From: a virus
Virus record (IMG/VR): IMGVR_UViG_3300047678_000203
Location: 1 to 47,300 of that record
Length of the DNA: 47,300 nucleotides
Reading direction: 5' to 3' (one strand)
Both the position numbers and the translations under genes were made by a program. This document shows, piece after piece, positions 17,218 through 23,722 of this stretch. The notes below the pieces were generated by a model. That model saw only the letters and a list, made by a program, of their open reading frames with translations. It did not search any database and was not told the origin of the DNA. The first letter of the stretch is position 1. Every line of letters starts with the position of its first letter.

Positions 17218-18320
17218 TGTACCCGGTCAGCGAGACCTTCGGCCGGGCACTACGCCAGGCGCATGCTGCGGTGTTTCAGGTGGATGCCTACCTCGGTGGC
17301 AGCCCGATCGCCGAGGACATCGACATCTCCGGCGGGCAGGTGTCGGTGGCGTCCGGCTCTGGGGTGCGCCGCACCTTGGACCTGACGATCACCGACCGGG
17401 ACCTGTGGTCGACGCTCGACGTGATCGGCGTGGAGCTGCGGGCCTACCGCGGCATCCGCTACCCGTCCGGCACCCGGGAGATGGTCCCGCTCGGGGTCTT
17501 CTCCCTCGACACGCAGGCCATGGCCGTCGGCCCGACCGATGGCATCCAGGTCCGGTCGGCACCGGACCGGTGGGCTCGGGTTCAGCGGGCCCAGTTCGAG
17601 ACGCCCACCGCCAGCATCCCGTCGGCGCAGATTCGATCCGAGATCTCCCGGCTCGTCACCGGCGCCGTCTCTGGCATCACCGTGAGCACCACGGCGACCC
17701 GGACGGACACCGTCGGCCCGATCGTGTGGGAGCAGGACCGGGCCGGCGCGGCCGCTGATCTCGCGACCAGCATCGGCGCCGAGGTGTTTTTCGACGTCGA
17801 CGGGAATTTGGTCATCGAAGACGCGCCGCTGCTCGGCCAGACGCCGGTGTGGACGGTGGACGCCTCGCTGACGGGTGTACTGCTCGGCGGCGAGCGGTCC
17901 CGGGACCGGCAGCGCACCTACAACGTGGTGGTCGCTTACCCGTCGTCGTTGACGGGGGCGTCCCCGTACAGCCCGGTGGTGGTGGCCGACAACGACCCAA
18001 CCAGCCGGACATACGTGGGCGGCCCGTTCGGCCGAGTGCCGTACCGCTACACCAGCCCGGCCATGACGACGTCCGGGCAGGCAACCGCCGCGGCGACGGC
18101 GCTGCTCAACCGAATCAAGGCCGTCAACGCTCAGCTCTCGATCGAGTCGGTGGTGCACCCGGGCCTGGACCGCGGTGACGTCATCACCGTGCTCACCCCG
18201 GACGGCAGCACCGAGCGGCACCTGGTCGACTCGGTGACCATCCCGCTGACCGTGAACGGCGCCCAGCAGGTCACCACCCGCTCGTCCCGTCCGGAGGGCG
18301 ACATCCCGGCAGGAGAGTGA
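17217..18320 (+). CDS. Minor tail protein (DUF5047-like)
   Basis: This protein has 367 residues from ATG 17217 (one more codon from GTG 17214). The N-terminal FGRALRQAHAAVFQVDAYLG and DISGGQVSVASGSGVRRTLD match the DUF5047 family of actinophage tail tip proteins. It continues with a beta-rich domain (TVGPIVWEQDRAGAAADLA, VFFDVDGNLVIED) and ends in a region with RGDVITVLTPDG resembling tail baseplate hub domains. It overlaps the previous gene by one base and probably forms part of the tip complex with it. Confidence 0.85.
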   Translation: MYPVSETFGRALRQAHAAVFQVDAYLGGSPIAEDIDISGGQVSVASGSGVRRTLDLTITDRDLWSTLDVIGVELRAYRGIRYPSGTREMVPLGVFSLDTQAMAVGPTDGIQVRSAPDRWARVQRAQFETPTASIPSAQIRSEISRLVTGAVSGITVSTTATRTDTVGPIVWEQDRAGAAADLATSIGAEVFFDVDGNLVIEDAPLLGQTPVWTVDASLTGVLLGGERSRDRQRTYNVVVAYPSSLTGASPYSPVVVADNDPTSRTYVGGPFGRVPYRYTSPAMTTSGQATAAATALLNRIKAVNAQLSIESVVHPGLDRGDVITVLTPDGSTERHLVDSVTIPLTVNGAQQVTTRSSRPEGDIPAGE

Positions 18321-18322
18321 CC

Positions 18323-18601
18323 ATGCAGCACGTCGCACGGCTATCCAGGGAGATCAACGTGGGCAAGCCGCCCCAGGGCGCCCCGTCCGCGTGGATCGAA
18401 CCGGCCACCGTCGCCACCGTCACGCCCGGCGCGGCCGCCGACGGCAACGCACTGGTCACCGTCACCTGGCGCGGCGCCGCCCAGCAGGCCGCCTACCTGT
18501 CCTCATACACGCCCACCGTCAGCCATGTCGTCGCGGTCGTCTACCAGCCACCCGGCGGGTTGCTGATCCTCGGCCGCATCATCGGCACCCCACCGAGCTA
18601 A
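18323..18601 (+). CDS. Small tail tip protein (OB-like barrel)
   Basis: This 92-residue protein contains several short strands (TVATVTPGAAADGNALVTVT, VSHVVAVVYQPPGGLLILG) in the pattern of small beta-barrel proteins that sit between hub and fibre genes. The ATG at 18323 has GGAGAG 7 bases upstream; a GTG at 18317 overlaps the previous stop. Position suggests a small baseplate component. No catalytic motif is visible. Confidence 0.72.
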   Translation: MQHVARLSREINVGKPPQGAPSAWIEPATVATVTPGAAADGNALVTVTWRGAAQQAAYLSSYTPTVSHVVAVVYQPPGGLLILGRIIGTPPS

Positions 18602-18610
18602 GGAGCCCGC

Positions 18611-19216
18611 GTGCCCAACACCACCTACCTGGCGTTGCCGTACCCGGCCCTGTCTGCGGCCCCGAACGTCCCACAGGACATCCAGGGGCTGGCCGGTGAG
18701 ATCGACGACACCCTCAGCGGCATCATCCGATGCACCTCCTCCACGCGACCGACCACCCGCGAGGCCGCGGTCATCTACGAGACCGACACCGACGCCCTCA
18801 TGCACTACAACGGGTCGTGGCTGCCGCTGCTCGACGCGCTGACCCAGTCGTACACGCCGGTGTTCTCGGCGTCGACGTCTGGCGGGACCCAGGGCAACGG
18901 GACCTTGACCGGCCGGTATGGGCGCGTCGGTGGCTGGACCCAGTTCCAGATCAACTTCACCATCGGCAGCACCACCACCGGCGGGTCTGGCAGGTGGCTG
19001 TTCACCCTGCCGACGGCGCCGACCCTGGAAGGCGTGGCGGCCGCAATCTGCGAAGACACCTCGGCCTCCCAGCGGTTCGGTGGCTCCGCCTGGTTCACCG
19101 GCGGCGGCATCTTCTCCATCGCCGTCGGCGCCGGCGGCAACATCGGCGCCAGCTCTGCCGTGCCGTTCACGTGGGCCACCGGCGACAAGCTCATGATCTG
19201 CGGCCGCTACTACTGA
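18611..19216 (+). CDS. Minor tail protein, probable receptor-binding
   Basis: This 201-residue protein has an N-terminal helical anchor (NTTYLALPYPALSAAPNVPQ, then IQGLAGEIDDTL) and a C-terminal beta domain rich in Gly, Ser and Thr with aromatic residues (GRYGRVGGWTQFQINFTIG, GRWLFTLPTAPTLEG). The motif AVIYETDTDALMHYNGSWLP is frequent in phage tail-tip and fibre proteins. Its place between the hub genes and the lysis genes supports receptor binding, which remains inferred. GGAG lies at 18602-18605. Confidence 0.78.
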   Translation: MPNTTYLALPYPALSAAPNVPQDIQGLAGEIDDTLSGIIRCTSSTRPTTREAAVIYETDTDALMHYNGSWLPLLDALTQSYTPVFSASTSGGTQGNGTLTGRYGRVGGWTQFQINFTIGSTTTGGSGRWLFTLPTAPTLEGVAAAICEDTSASQRFGGSAWFTGGGIFSIAVGAGGNIGASSAVPFTWATGDKLMICGRYY

Positions 19217-19224
19217 GGAGCGTC

Positions 19225-19515
19225 GTGACAACCTTCCCGCTAGCCCTTGAAGAGGGCCTGGTCCTGGCCGGCGCCATGTCCAAGTCTGCCGCTCGCAATG
19301 CGGCCAAGACGTGGCTGATGACCGTGAAGGGGCTGACGGACGACGACGCCTCGGACGCCATCGATGGGGTCGGCGTCGGTCAGGGAGCCCATTGGAGCGA
19401 CGAGCCCGACAATGACGGAAACGCGCCGGCGGGCTTCGTGATGAGCCCCGACTACCCTGGGGCCGTTCCGGTCACGATCGTCCACCTGGCCCGCCCACTG
19501 CTGGTCGGTGAATGA
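19225..19515 (+). CDS. Small protein between tail and lysis genes, unknown
   Basis: This 96-residue protein from GTG 19225 is preceded by GAGGAG at 19215-19220. It starts MTTFPLALEEGLVLAGAMSK, followed by a helix (AARNAAKTWLMTVKGLTDDD) and a proline- and acid-rich middle. It overlaps the endolysin start by 4 bases. No family is recognised. It may be a tail tip or lysis accessory protein. Confidence 0.65.
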   Translation: MTTFPLALEEGLVLAGAMSKSAARNAAKTWLMTVKGLTDDDASDAIDGVGVGQGAHWSDEPDNDGNAPAGFVMSPDYPGAVPVTIVHLARPLLVGE

Positions 19516-20417
19516 TGGCGCAGTCGCCGGAGTACCCCGACCTGCCGTGGATGCCGCCGCGATCCTGGACGGACGCCAACCGGTCGAGCGTGCAGCTGGT
19601 CGTCATCCACACGACCGAGGGCAGCGCGCACGCCCAGTCCGCCGAGGATGGTGCCAGCTACGACCAGCGCCGCACCGACGGCACCAGCACCCACTACTTC
19701 GTCGACAGCGACTCGGTCGTGCAGTGCGTCCGCACCGCCGACCAGGCGCACACGGCCCGCGCCCAGGGCAACCGCCGGGGTATCCAGTACGAACTGTGCG
19801 GCCGCACGACCCTCGACTGGGCCGGCGCCTACGCGCAGGCGATGTTGCGGCGCGCGGCGCACCAGGCGGCCCGGGACTGCCGGAAGTGGGGCATCCCAGC
19901 CCGCAAGCTCAGCCCAGCGCAGGTCGCCGACGGGCTGAAGGGCTTCTGCGGGCACGCCGACATCACGTACGCGTTCCCGCAGGACGGCGGCACCCACACC
20001 GACCCGGGCAGCGCATTCCCGTGGTCGCAGTTCCTGGGCTACGTCCAGGCCGAACTCAACCCGGAGGTAACCGTGGACCTGCAAGACGTCAAGGACATCT
20101 GGACCACCGACGGCTTCATCGCCGCCCCGGCCAACGCCGCGTCGGCCGCCTCAAACCCGTACTGGACTCCGGCCTCGTTCCTGAAGGACGGCTCGGAGCT
20201 GGCCCGGGCCAACGCGCAGACCCTCGCCGAGATCAAGGCCACGCAGGTGGCGATCCTGGCGAAAGTGTCCGGCGACCTGGTCGACGAGCAGGCGGTCGCG
20301 GCGGGCGTGCTGGCGGGCCTGCCGGTTCCGGCGATCGTCACGGCGATCGCGTCCGGTCTCCCGCCGGAGCTGGCGCGTCAGGTTGCTGACGAGCTGGCTG
20401 CCCGGCTGGCGTCGTGA
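19512..20417 (+). CDS. Endolysin, N-acetylmuramoyl-L-alanine amidase
   Basis: This 301-residue protein has an N-terminal Amidase_2 (PGRP-like) domain. The zinc ligand H33 is in VVIHTTEGSAH, a second His is in DQAHTARAQGNRRGIQYEL, and the distal His-x-Asp is in THTDPGSAFPW (residues about 160-170). The fold binds zinc and cuts the bond between muramic acid and the stem peptide. Residues about 185-301 are helical (ARANAQTLAEIKATQVAIL) and probably target or oligomerise the enzyme. No signal peptide is visible, so release depends on the holin genes that follow. It overlaps the previous gene by 4 bases. Confidence 0.92.
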   Translation: MMAQSPEYPDLPWMPPRSWTDANRSSVQLVVIHTTEGSAHAQSAEDGASYDQRRTDGTSTHYFVDSDSVVQCVRTADQAHTARAQGNRRGIQYELCGRTTLDWAGAYAQAMLRRAAHQAARDCRKWGIPARKLSPAQVADGLKGFCGHADITYAFPQDGGTHTDPGSAFPWSQFLGYVQAELNPEVTVDLQDVKDIWTTDGFIAAPANAASAASNPYWTPASFLKDGSELARANAQTLAEIKATQVAILAKVSGDLVDEQAVAAGVLAGLPVPAIVTAIASGLPPELARQVADELAARLAS

Positions 20418-20696
20418 GTGAGCGAGCGCGCCACCCCGCCGACCACTCCGCCCCGTGGGATCGCGGTGCGGGATCTCGTTTCGTTCGTCCTGGGCTGGGG
20501 CCTGATCGGCTACGAGGTGCTGCTCCGGCCGGACGTGCGGGAGTCGGTGCTGCTGCTGGCCGCTACGGCGGTGGGGATTCCCGGTCTGACGTTGGGCGCG
20601 TCGTCGGTGGCGGAGGCGGTGCGGTCCCGCGCTGGTACCGGATCGCCGTCGGAACCCTCTCCGCCGGTGGTGTCGCCACCGTCGCCGCCATCCTGA
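20418..20696 (+). CDS. Lysis-module membrane protein (possible second holin)
   Basis: This 92-residue protein begins one base after the endolysin stop. It has one clear membrane segment (LVSFVLGWGLIGYEVLL, about residues 20-36) and a second hydrophobic stretch (VLLLAATAVGIPGLTLG, about 44-60). The tail is Ser-Pro-rich. Small membrane proteins of this type with a basic-hydrophobic build often accompany actinophage endolysins. An alternative -1 frame continues past its stop with a further hydrophobic segment (see the feature at 20633). Holin function is inferred from topology and position. Confidence 0.72.
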   Translation: MSERATPPTTPPRGIAVRDLVSFVLGWGLIGYEVLLRPDVRESVLLLAATAVGIPGLTLGASSVAEAVRSRAGTGSPSEPSPPVVSPPSPPS

Positions 20697-20716
20697 TCGC
20701 CCGAAGCCTCGGATAG
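20633..20716 (+). other. -1 frame continuation encoding a possible third membrane segment
   Basis: In the -1 frame relative to the 20418 gene, bases 20633-20716 read WYRIAVGTLSAGGVATVAAI and onward to LARSLG-like hydrophobic residues ending at TAG 20714-20716. The codons here are strongly C-ending (ATC GCC GTC GCC), typical of real genes in this genome, and the stop abuts the ribosome site of the next gene. No usable start codon lies in this frame after 20414. A frameshift would be needed, and no textbook slippery heptamer is visible. Confidence 0.35.
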
Positions 20717-20725
20717 GAGCACACC

Positions 20726-20953
20726 ATGCCCAACGTCACCGCAAAGATCATCTGCGACAGCAAGACCGAGACCGGCGAAGGCGACGACCGCACGGTCAAC
20801 GTCGCGTTCCGCCCGGACTACCAGGACGGCCGCAACGCCGAGTGGGCGCGGTGGACGCCCGGCCTGTCGCTGACCATGGGCCTGAGGGGCGCGGTCGCCG
20901 ACCTGTTCGAGGTCGGCAAGCCGTACACGCTCACGTTCTCCGAGGAGGACTGA
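20726..20953 (+). CDS. Small conserved lysis-region protein, unknown
   Basis: This 75-residue protein has the pattern FRPDYQDGRNAEWARWTPGL and ends in YTLTFSEED. I recognise this as a short protein often located beside lysis genes in actinophages, with no known role. It is beta-rich and soluble. AGGAG lies at 20715-20719, 6 bases before the ATG. Confidence 0.78.
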   Translation: MPNVTAKIICDSKTETGEGDDRTVNVAFRPDYQDGRNAEWARWTPGLSLTMGLRGAVADLFEVGKPYTLTFSEED

Positions 20954-20955
20954 CC

Positions 20956-21174
20956 ATGCGCACCGCAGCCTTCTGGCGCGAAACGGCGGAGAGAGCCGTC
21001 AAGTCCGCAGCTCAGGCCCTACTCGGCCTGTGGCCGCTCGACCAGTTCAACGTCCTCGACGCCGACCCGCGTTTGGCCGGCGGGGTCGCGGCTGGCGCCG
21101 CGGTGCTGTCGATCCTGACGTCGCTGGCGTCGACCGCGATCGGCCGCGGCGACAGTCCGGCCGCGCTGCCGTGA
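20956..21174 (+). CDS. Holin (r1t type)
   Basis: This 72-residue protein starts MRTAAFWRETAERAVKSAAQ, the r1t-type holin signature (FW..A.ERA.KS.AQ). It has two membrane segments: ALLGLWPLDQFNVLD-flanking residues 20-36 and VAAGAAVLSILTSLASTAIG (about residues 43-62). Holins of this family form membrane lesions that let the amidase reach the cell wall. It follows the previous gene by 2 bases. Confidence 0.85.
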   Translation: MRTAAFWRETAERAVKSAAQALLGLWPLDQFNVLDADPRLAGGVAAGAAVLSILTSLASTAIGRGDSPAALP

Positions 21175-21233
21175 GCCGTCGCGCCGTCTGGACGCTGGCG
21201 TTCCTCGGCGTCACCGCGAACCGCCGCCTGTAG
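21171..21233 (+). CDS. Possible 20-residue peptide overlapping the holin stop
   Basis: A GTG at 21171 overlaps the holin stop (GTGA) and opens a 20-codon frame, MSRRAVWTLAFLGVTANRRL, ending at TAG 21231-21233. Only translational coupling and a short hydrophobic run (VWTLAFLGV) favour it. It could be a remnant or non-coding. Confidence 0.3.
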   Translation: MSRRAVWTLAFLGVTANRRL

Positions 21234-21264
21234 CACCCCTGTAGCACCCACAGACGCACTACAG

Positions 21265-21296
21265 AGCCGCCCCCCGACTTCGGTCGGGGGGCGGCT
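21265..21296. terminator. Strong bidirectional terminator with UUCG tetraloop
   Basis: Perfect 14-bp stem AGCCGCCCCCCGAC (21265-21278) with loop TTCG and the exact complement at 21283-21296. It separates the plus-strand lysis genes from the minus-strand gene ending at 21312, so it can stop transcripts from both sides. C(UUCG)G is an unusually stable loop. Confidence 0.9.
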
Positions 21297-21311
21297 TTCG
21301 TCGTGTCCGGA

Positions 21312-21809
21312 CTACTCCGGCACCAGCTCAATGCTGGCCACGTCGATCCAGACCTTCGCGTCGGCCGACTCGATCGCGATCACCTCGGACGGCATCTGCT
21401 CCGACCGGCGCTTGCCCATCGTGAACGACCCCGTCTTCACCCCGTCGGCGCCGACCACCTTGTACGTCACCCGCCACGTGTGCAGCGTCGAGATCTCGCC
21501 GGGCGGCCCTTCAACATGCGCCACTACGTCGAAGCGGATCATGCATCGATCCTTGACGCATTGCCGGGACGTCTCCCGGGGTGTCAGCGAGATCGAGTCC
21601 AGCGGCGGCGTCTCCACGGGGGCGGGCCCCGGCACCGAGCTGGCGCCCGCCCCCGTGGCAGCTACGGCATGGCCGGGCGAGTCGCTGCCACGGTTGACGA
21701 ACAGGAAGGCTCCGCCACCGACAGCCAGCGCCAGGACGGCAACGCCGATCCGCAGCCAGGGTCGCGGCTGACGCCGAGGGGTCTCGATGATTGGCTGCGG
21801 GTAGGACAC
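21312..21809 (-). CDS. Membrane-anchored extracytoplasmic protein (possible lysogenic conversion or exclusion gene)
   Basis: This 165-residue protein is read against the late genes from GTG at 21809; GGGAG lies 5 bases upstream on the minus strand. Residues 1-16 are short and cytoplasmic (SYPQPIIETPRRQPRP), residues about 17-40 form one membrane helix (WLRIGVAVLALAVGGGAFLF), and residues 41-75 are a proline/alanine linker. The rest is a small beta-rich domain with two cysteines (RQCVKDRCMIRFDVV) that could form a disulphide. Isolated minus-strand genes between the lysis and lysogeny modules are often expressed from the prophage. A role in superinfection exclusion or surface change is inferred. 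Confidence 0.78.
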   Translation of the reverse strand: MSYPQPIIETPRRQPRPWLRIGVAVLALAVGGGAFLFVNRGSDSPGHAVAATGAGASSVPGPAPVETPPLDSISLTPRETSRQCVKDRCMIRFDVVAHVEGPPGEISTLHTWRVTYKVVGADGVKTGSFTMGKRRSEQMPSEVIAIESADAKVWIDVASIELVPE

Positions 21810-21934
21810 GGCGTCTCCCGGACATGGTGGTGGGGGTGTGCTGCCAGGGTGAGGCGGCAAGTCAAGAGCATGGATCGCCGCGGCCTGTCGAGGCCAGTGT
21901 GGACGGATGATCAGCGGCGAACTCCAGCCGATCG

Positions 21935-21953
21935 GCGGACCCGCGTAGCGGAC
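21935..21953. promoter_or_regulatory. Two GCGGAC sites upstream of the XRE-TPR gene
   Basis: GCGGAC occurs at 21935-21940 and 21948-21953 in the same direction, 13 bases apart, in the 243-base gap (21810-22052) between the divergent genes. The same hexamer is repeated downstream of the regulator at 23229-23271. The gap must hold promoters for both the minus-strand gene and the XRE-TPR gene; I cannot assign clear -35 and -10 boxes. Confidence 0.45.
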
Positions 21954-22052
21954 ACGCCCGCCGGTCGTTGAGATGGCGTACCGTCGATAGCCGGCGGCCG
22001 GTGTCTTGCGGCCCGGCCGCCATCCCCTGACCGCAAGCAGGGACGTGACCCC

Positions 22053-23222
22053 ATGCCCGACACCTTCGCCGTCGAACTCCGCCGACTCCGCGGCCAGCGA
22101 GGCCTGTCCTACCGGCAACTCGCCGCCCTCTCCGCCGTGAGTTCCAGCCAGATCAGCGACCTTGAGAAGTGCCAGCGCCGGCCAACCCCGGAGATCGCCG
22201 CCGCCCTCGACCTGGCCCTCGACGCCCGCGGCCGGCTGTCCGCCATGCTGCGTACCCCGGCGCCCGACGACATCGAGGGCGAGTACGAGGCCCTGGAGCT
22301 GGCGCAACGCGCCGCCGCTTCCGACGTCAGCGACACCACCCTGAACCGGCTCGACGCCATCGCCGACAAGATGGCCATGTCGTACGCGACCACCCCGCCC
22401 GCCGAGCTGCTGCCCAAGGTCCGCCGACACCTGCAATACGTCGACCAGCTGCTCGCTGGCCGGAAGACTCTGCAGCAGCACCGGCGCCTGCTCGTCGCCG
22501 GCGGCTGGCTGTCGCTGCTGCGGGCCACCGTGCACATCGACCTTCAGCAGCGGGCCGCCGCCGCGGCCCAGCTGGAGACAGCGTCCGAGCTGGCCGAGCA
22601 AGCTGGTCATGCCGAGATCGCCGCCTGGTGCCTGGAGACGGACGCCTGGGACCACCTCACCCGCGGCCACCACCGCCGGGCCGTCGAGCTGTCCCAGCAC
22701 GCGCAGGCGATCGCCCCGGCGAACGGGTCGGCGATTGTGCAGGCGACCGCTCAGGAGGGCCGGGCGTGGGCGCGGCTCGGCGACCAGGCGGCGATGCGGG
22801 ACGCTCTCGGCCGTGTCGAGCAGATGGCCGGACACCGTCCGATGCCGGCCCATCCCGAGCACCACTACCAGTACGACCCGGGGAAGATGCACGCCTACAC
22901 GGCGACCACGCTGGCATGGGCCGGTGACCCGGCCGCGGAGCGGGTGGCTCGGGAGGTGTTGATCGAGCTGGAGGCGGAGGGCGCGCGGCCGCGGCGGATC
23001 GCGTCGGCGCGGCTGGACCTCGGCCTGGCGCTGCTGTCCGGCGAGAACCGGCGTCCGGACGAGGCGGCGGCCGAGGCGCGGGCGGCGATCCGGTCCGGCC
23101 GGATCGTGCCGTCGAACTGGTGGCGCGTTGAGGAACTGGTGGGCGGGGTGGTGGAGTCCGGCGCTTCGGAGGGCCGCGACCTGCGCGAGGAAGCCAACGC
23201 GGCCCGGCCTGTCGAGGGCTGA
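22053..23222 (+). CDS. XRE-family regulator with TPR-like helical domain
   Basis: This 389-residue protein has an N-terminal XRE helix-turn-helix: FAVELRRLRGQRGLSYRQLA, then SVSSSQISDLEKCQRRPTPE (residues about 4-55). The rest is all-helical and resembles the TPR-like sensor half of actinomycete XRE regulators of the WhiJ type, which control development and antibiotic genes and are typically paired with small DUF397 proteins. A DUF397 gene lies 900 bases downstream here. The ATG at 22053 follows AGGGACG. This type is common in host chromosomes and unusual in a phage. It is a candidate lysogenic conversion gene. Ligand and targets are unknown. Confidence 0.85.
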   Translation: MPDTFAVELRRLRGQRGLSYRQLAALSAVSSSQISDLEKCQRRPTPEIAAALDLALDARGRLSAMLRTPAPDDIEGEYEALELAQRAAASDVSDTTLNRLDAIADKMAMSYATTPPAELLPKVRRHLQYVDQLLAGRKTLQQHRRLLVAGGWLSLLRATVHIDLQQRAAAAAQLETASELAEQAGHAEIAAWCLETDAWDHLTRGHHRRAVELSQHAQAIAPANGSAIVQATAQEGRAWARLGDQAAMRDALGRVEQMAGHRPMPAHPEHHYQYDPGKMHAYTATTLAWAGDPAAERVAREVLIELEAEGARPRRIASARLDLGLALLSGENRRPDEAAAEARAAIRSGRIVPSNWWRVEELVGGVVESGASEGRDLREEANAARPVEG

Positions 23223-23228
23223 CCTCCT

Positions 23229-23271
23229 GTCCGCACGGTTGCGGACGCCGCCGCGGACTTTGCGGACGCCG
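23229..23271. promoter_or_regulatory. Cluster of GCGGAC half-sites, candidate operator
   Basis: GTCCGCA-CGGT-TGCGGAC (23229-23246) is a perfect 7-bp inverted repeat. TTGCGGACGCCG occurs at 23239-23250 and again at 23260-23271, exactly 21 bases apart (two helical turns). GCGGAC also occurs at 23253-23258. This gives four half-sites in 43 bases, inside the 147-base gap between the XRE-TPR gene and the next operon. The regulator is the obvious candidate binder; this is inference. Confidence 0.55.
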
Positions 23272-23369
23272 GCTACCTGCCGCTGCCGTGATCCGTCGCT
23301 GACGATCGGTAGCAGCGGCGGCGGGTGCAACCCACAGAGCGCCCGCCGCCGCCCCGATCGGAGGCGGGC

Positions 23370-23513
23370 ATGTTCAGCGAGGCCATGCGGAAGCTGATGT
23401 GGCGACGGCGACTACGCGCCGCCCGAGACTGGCAGGAAGCCCAACGCCAGCAGGCGGCCGAACACAGTGCCGCGGTTCGGCGGATCCTCGACCAGGTGGA
23501 GCGGGCTGCGTGA
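23370..23513 (+). CDS. Small basic helical protein of the DUF397 cassette
   Basis: This 47-residue protein starts MFSEAMRKLMWRRRLRAARD and is a single amphipathic helix rich in Arg, Gln and Ala. GGAGG lies at 23360-23364, 5 bases before the ATG. It is the first gene of a three-gene operon that ends in DUF397 and overlaps the next gene by 4 bases. No family is recognised. It could bind DNA, or act as a partner of its neighbours. Confidence 0.65.
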   Translation: MFSEAMRKLMWRRRLRAARDWQEAQRQQAAEHSAAVRRILDQVERAA

Positions 23514-23722
23514 GCCGGCCGATCCTGACTGTCGGCCCCCGCACGCTCCCGGACGCCGGCACCGCCCGGGTGTGGATCGACACCGGGTCCGGACCGGGGT
23601 ACGTCCGCGAGGTCAGCGTCACCCGGCTCACCCTCGCCGAGGTCGATGACGGCCAGGGCGACCACGCGTTCTACCTGCTGTGCCGTCCCGGCGAGGTGCC
23701 GTGCGAGGCCACCGATGGGTGA
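23510..23722 (+). CDS. Small protein of the DUF397 cassette, unknown
   Basis: This 70-residue protein starts MSRPILTVGPRTLPDAGTAR and contains a strand-rich segment (GYVREVSVTRLTLAEVDD) and two cysteines near the end. The GTG overlaps the previous stop by 4 bases, and the stop overlaps the following ATG by 8. It is co-translated with the others in the cassette. No function is recognised. Confidence 0.65.
   Translation: MSRPILTVGPRTLPDAGTARVWIDTGSGPGYVREVSVTRLTLAEVDDGQGDHAFYLLCRPGEVPCEATDG

Noticed and set aside
20414-20716. Independent gene from GTG 20414
   Set aside because: Its first 70 residues are Arg/Gly/Ala shadow sequence. Only the last segment looks real, and it is treated as a possible frameshift continuation.
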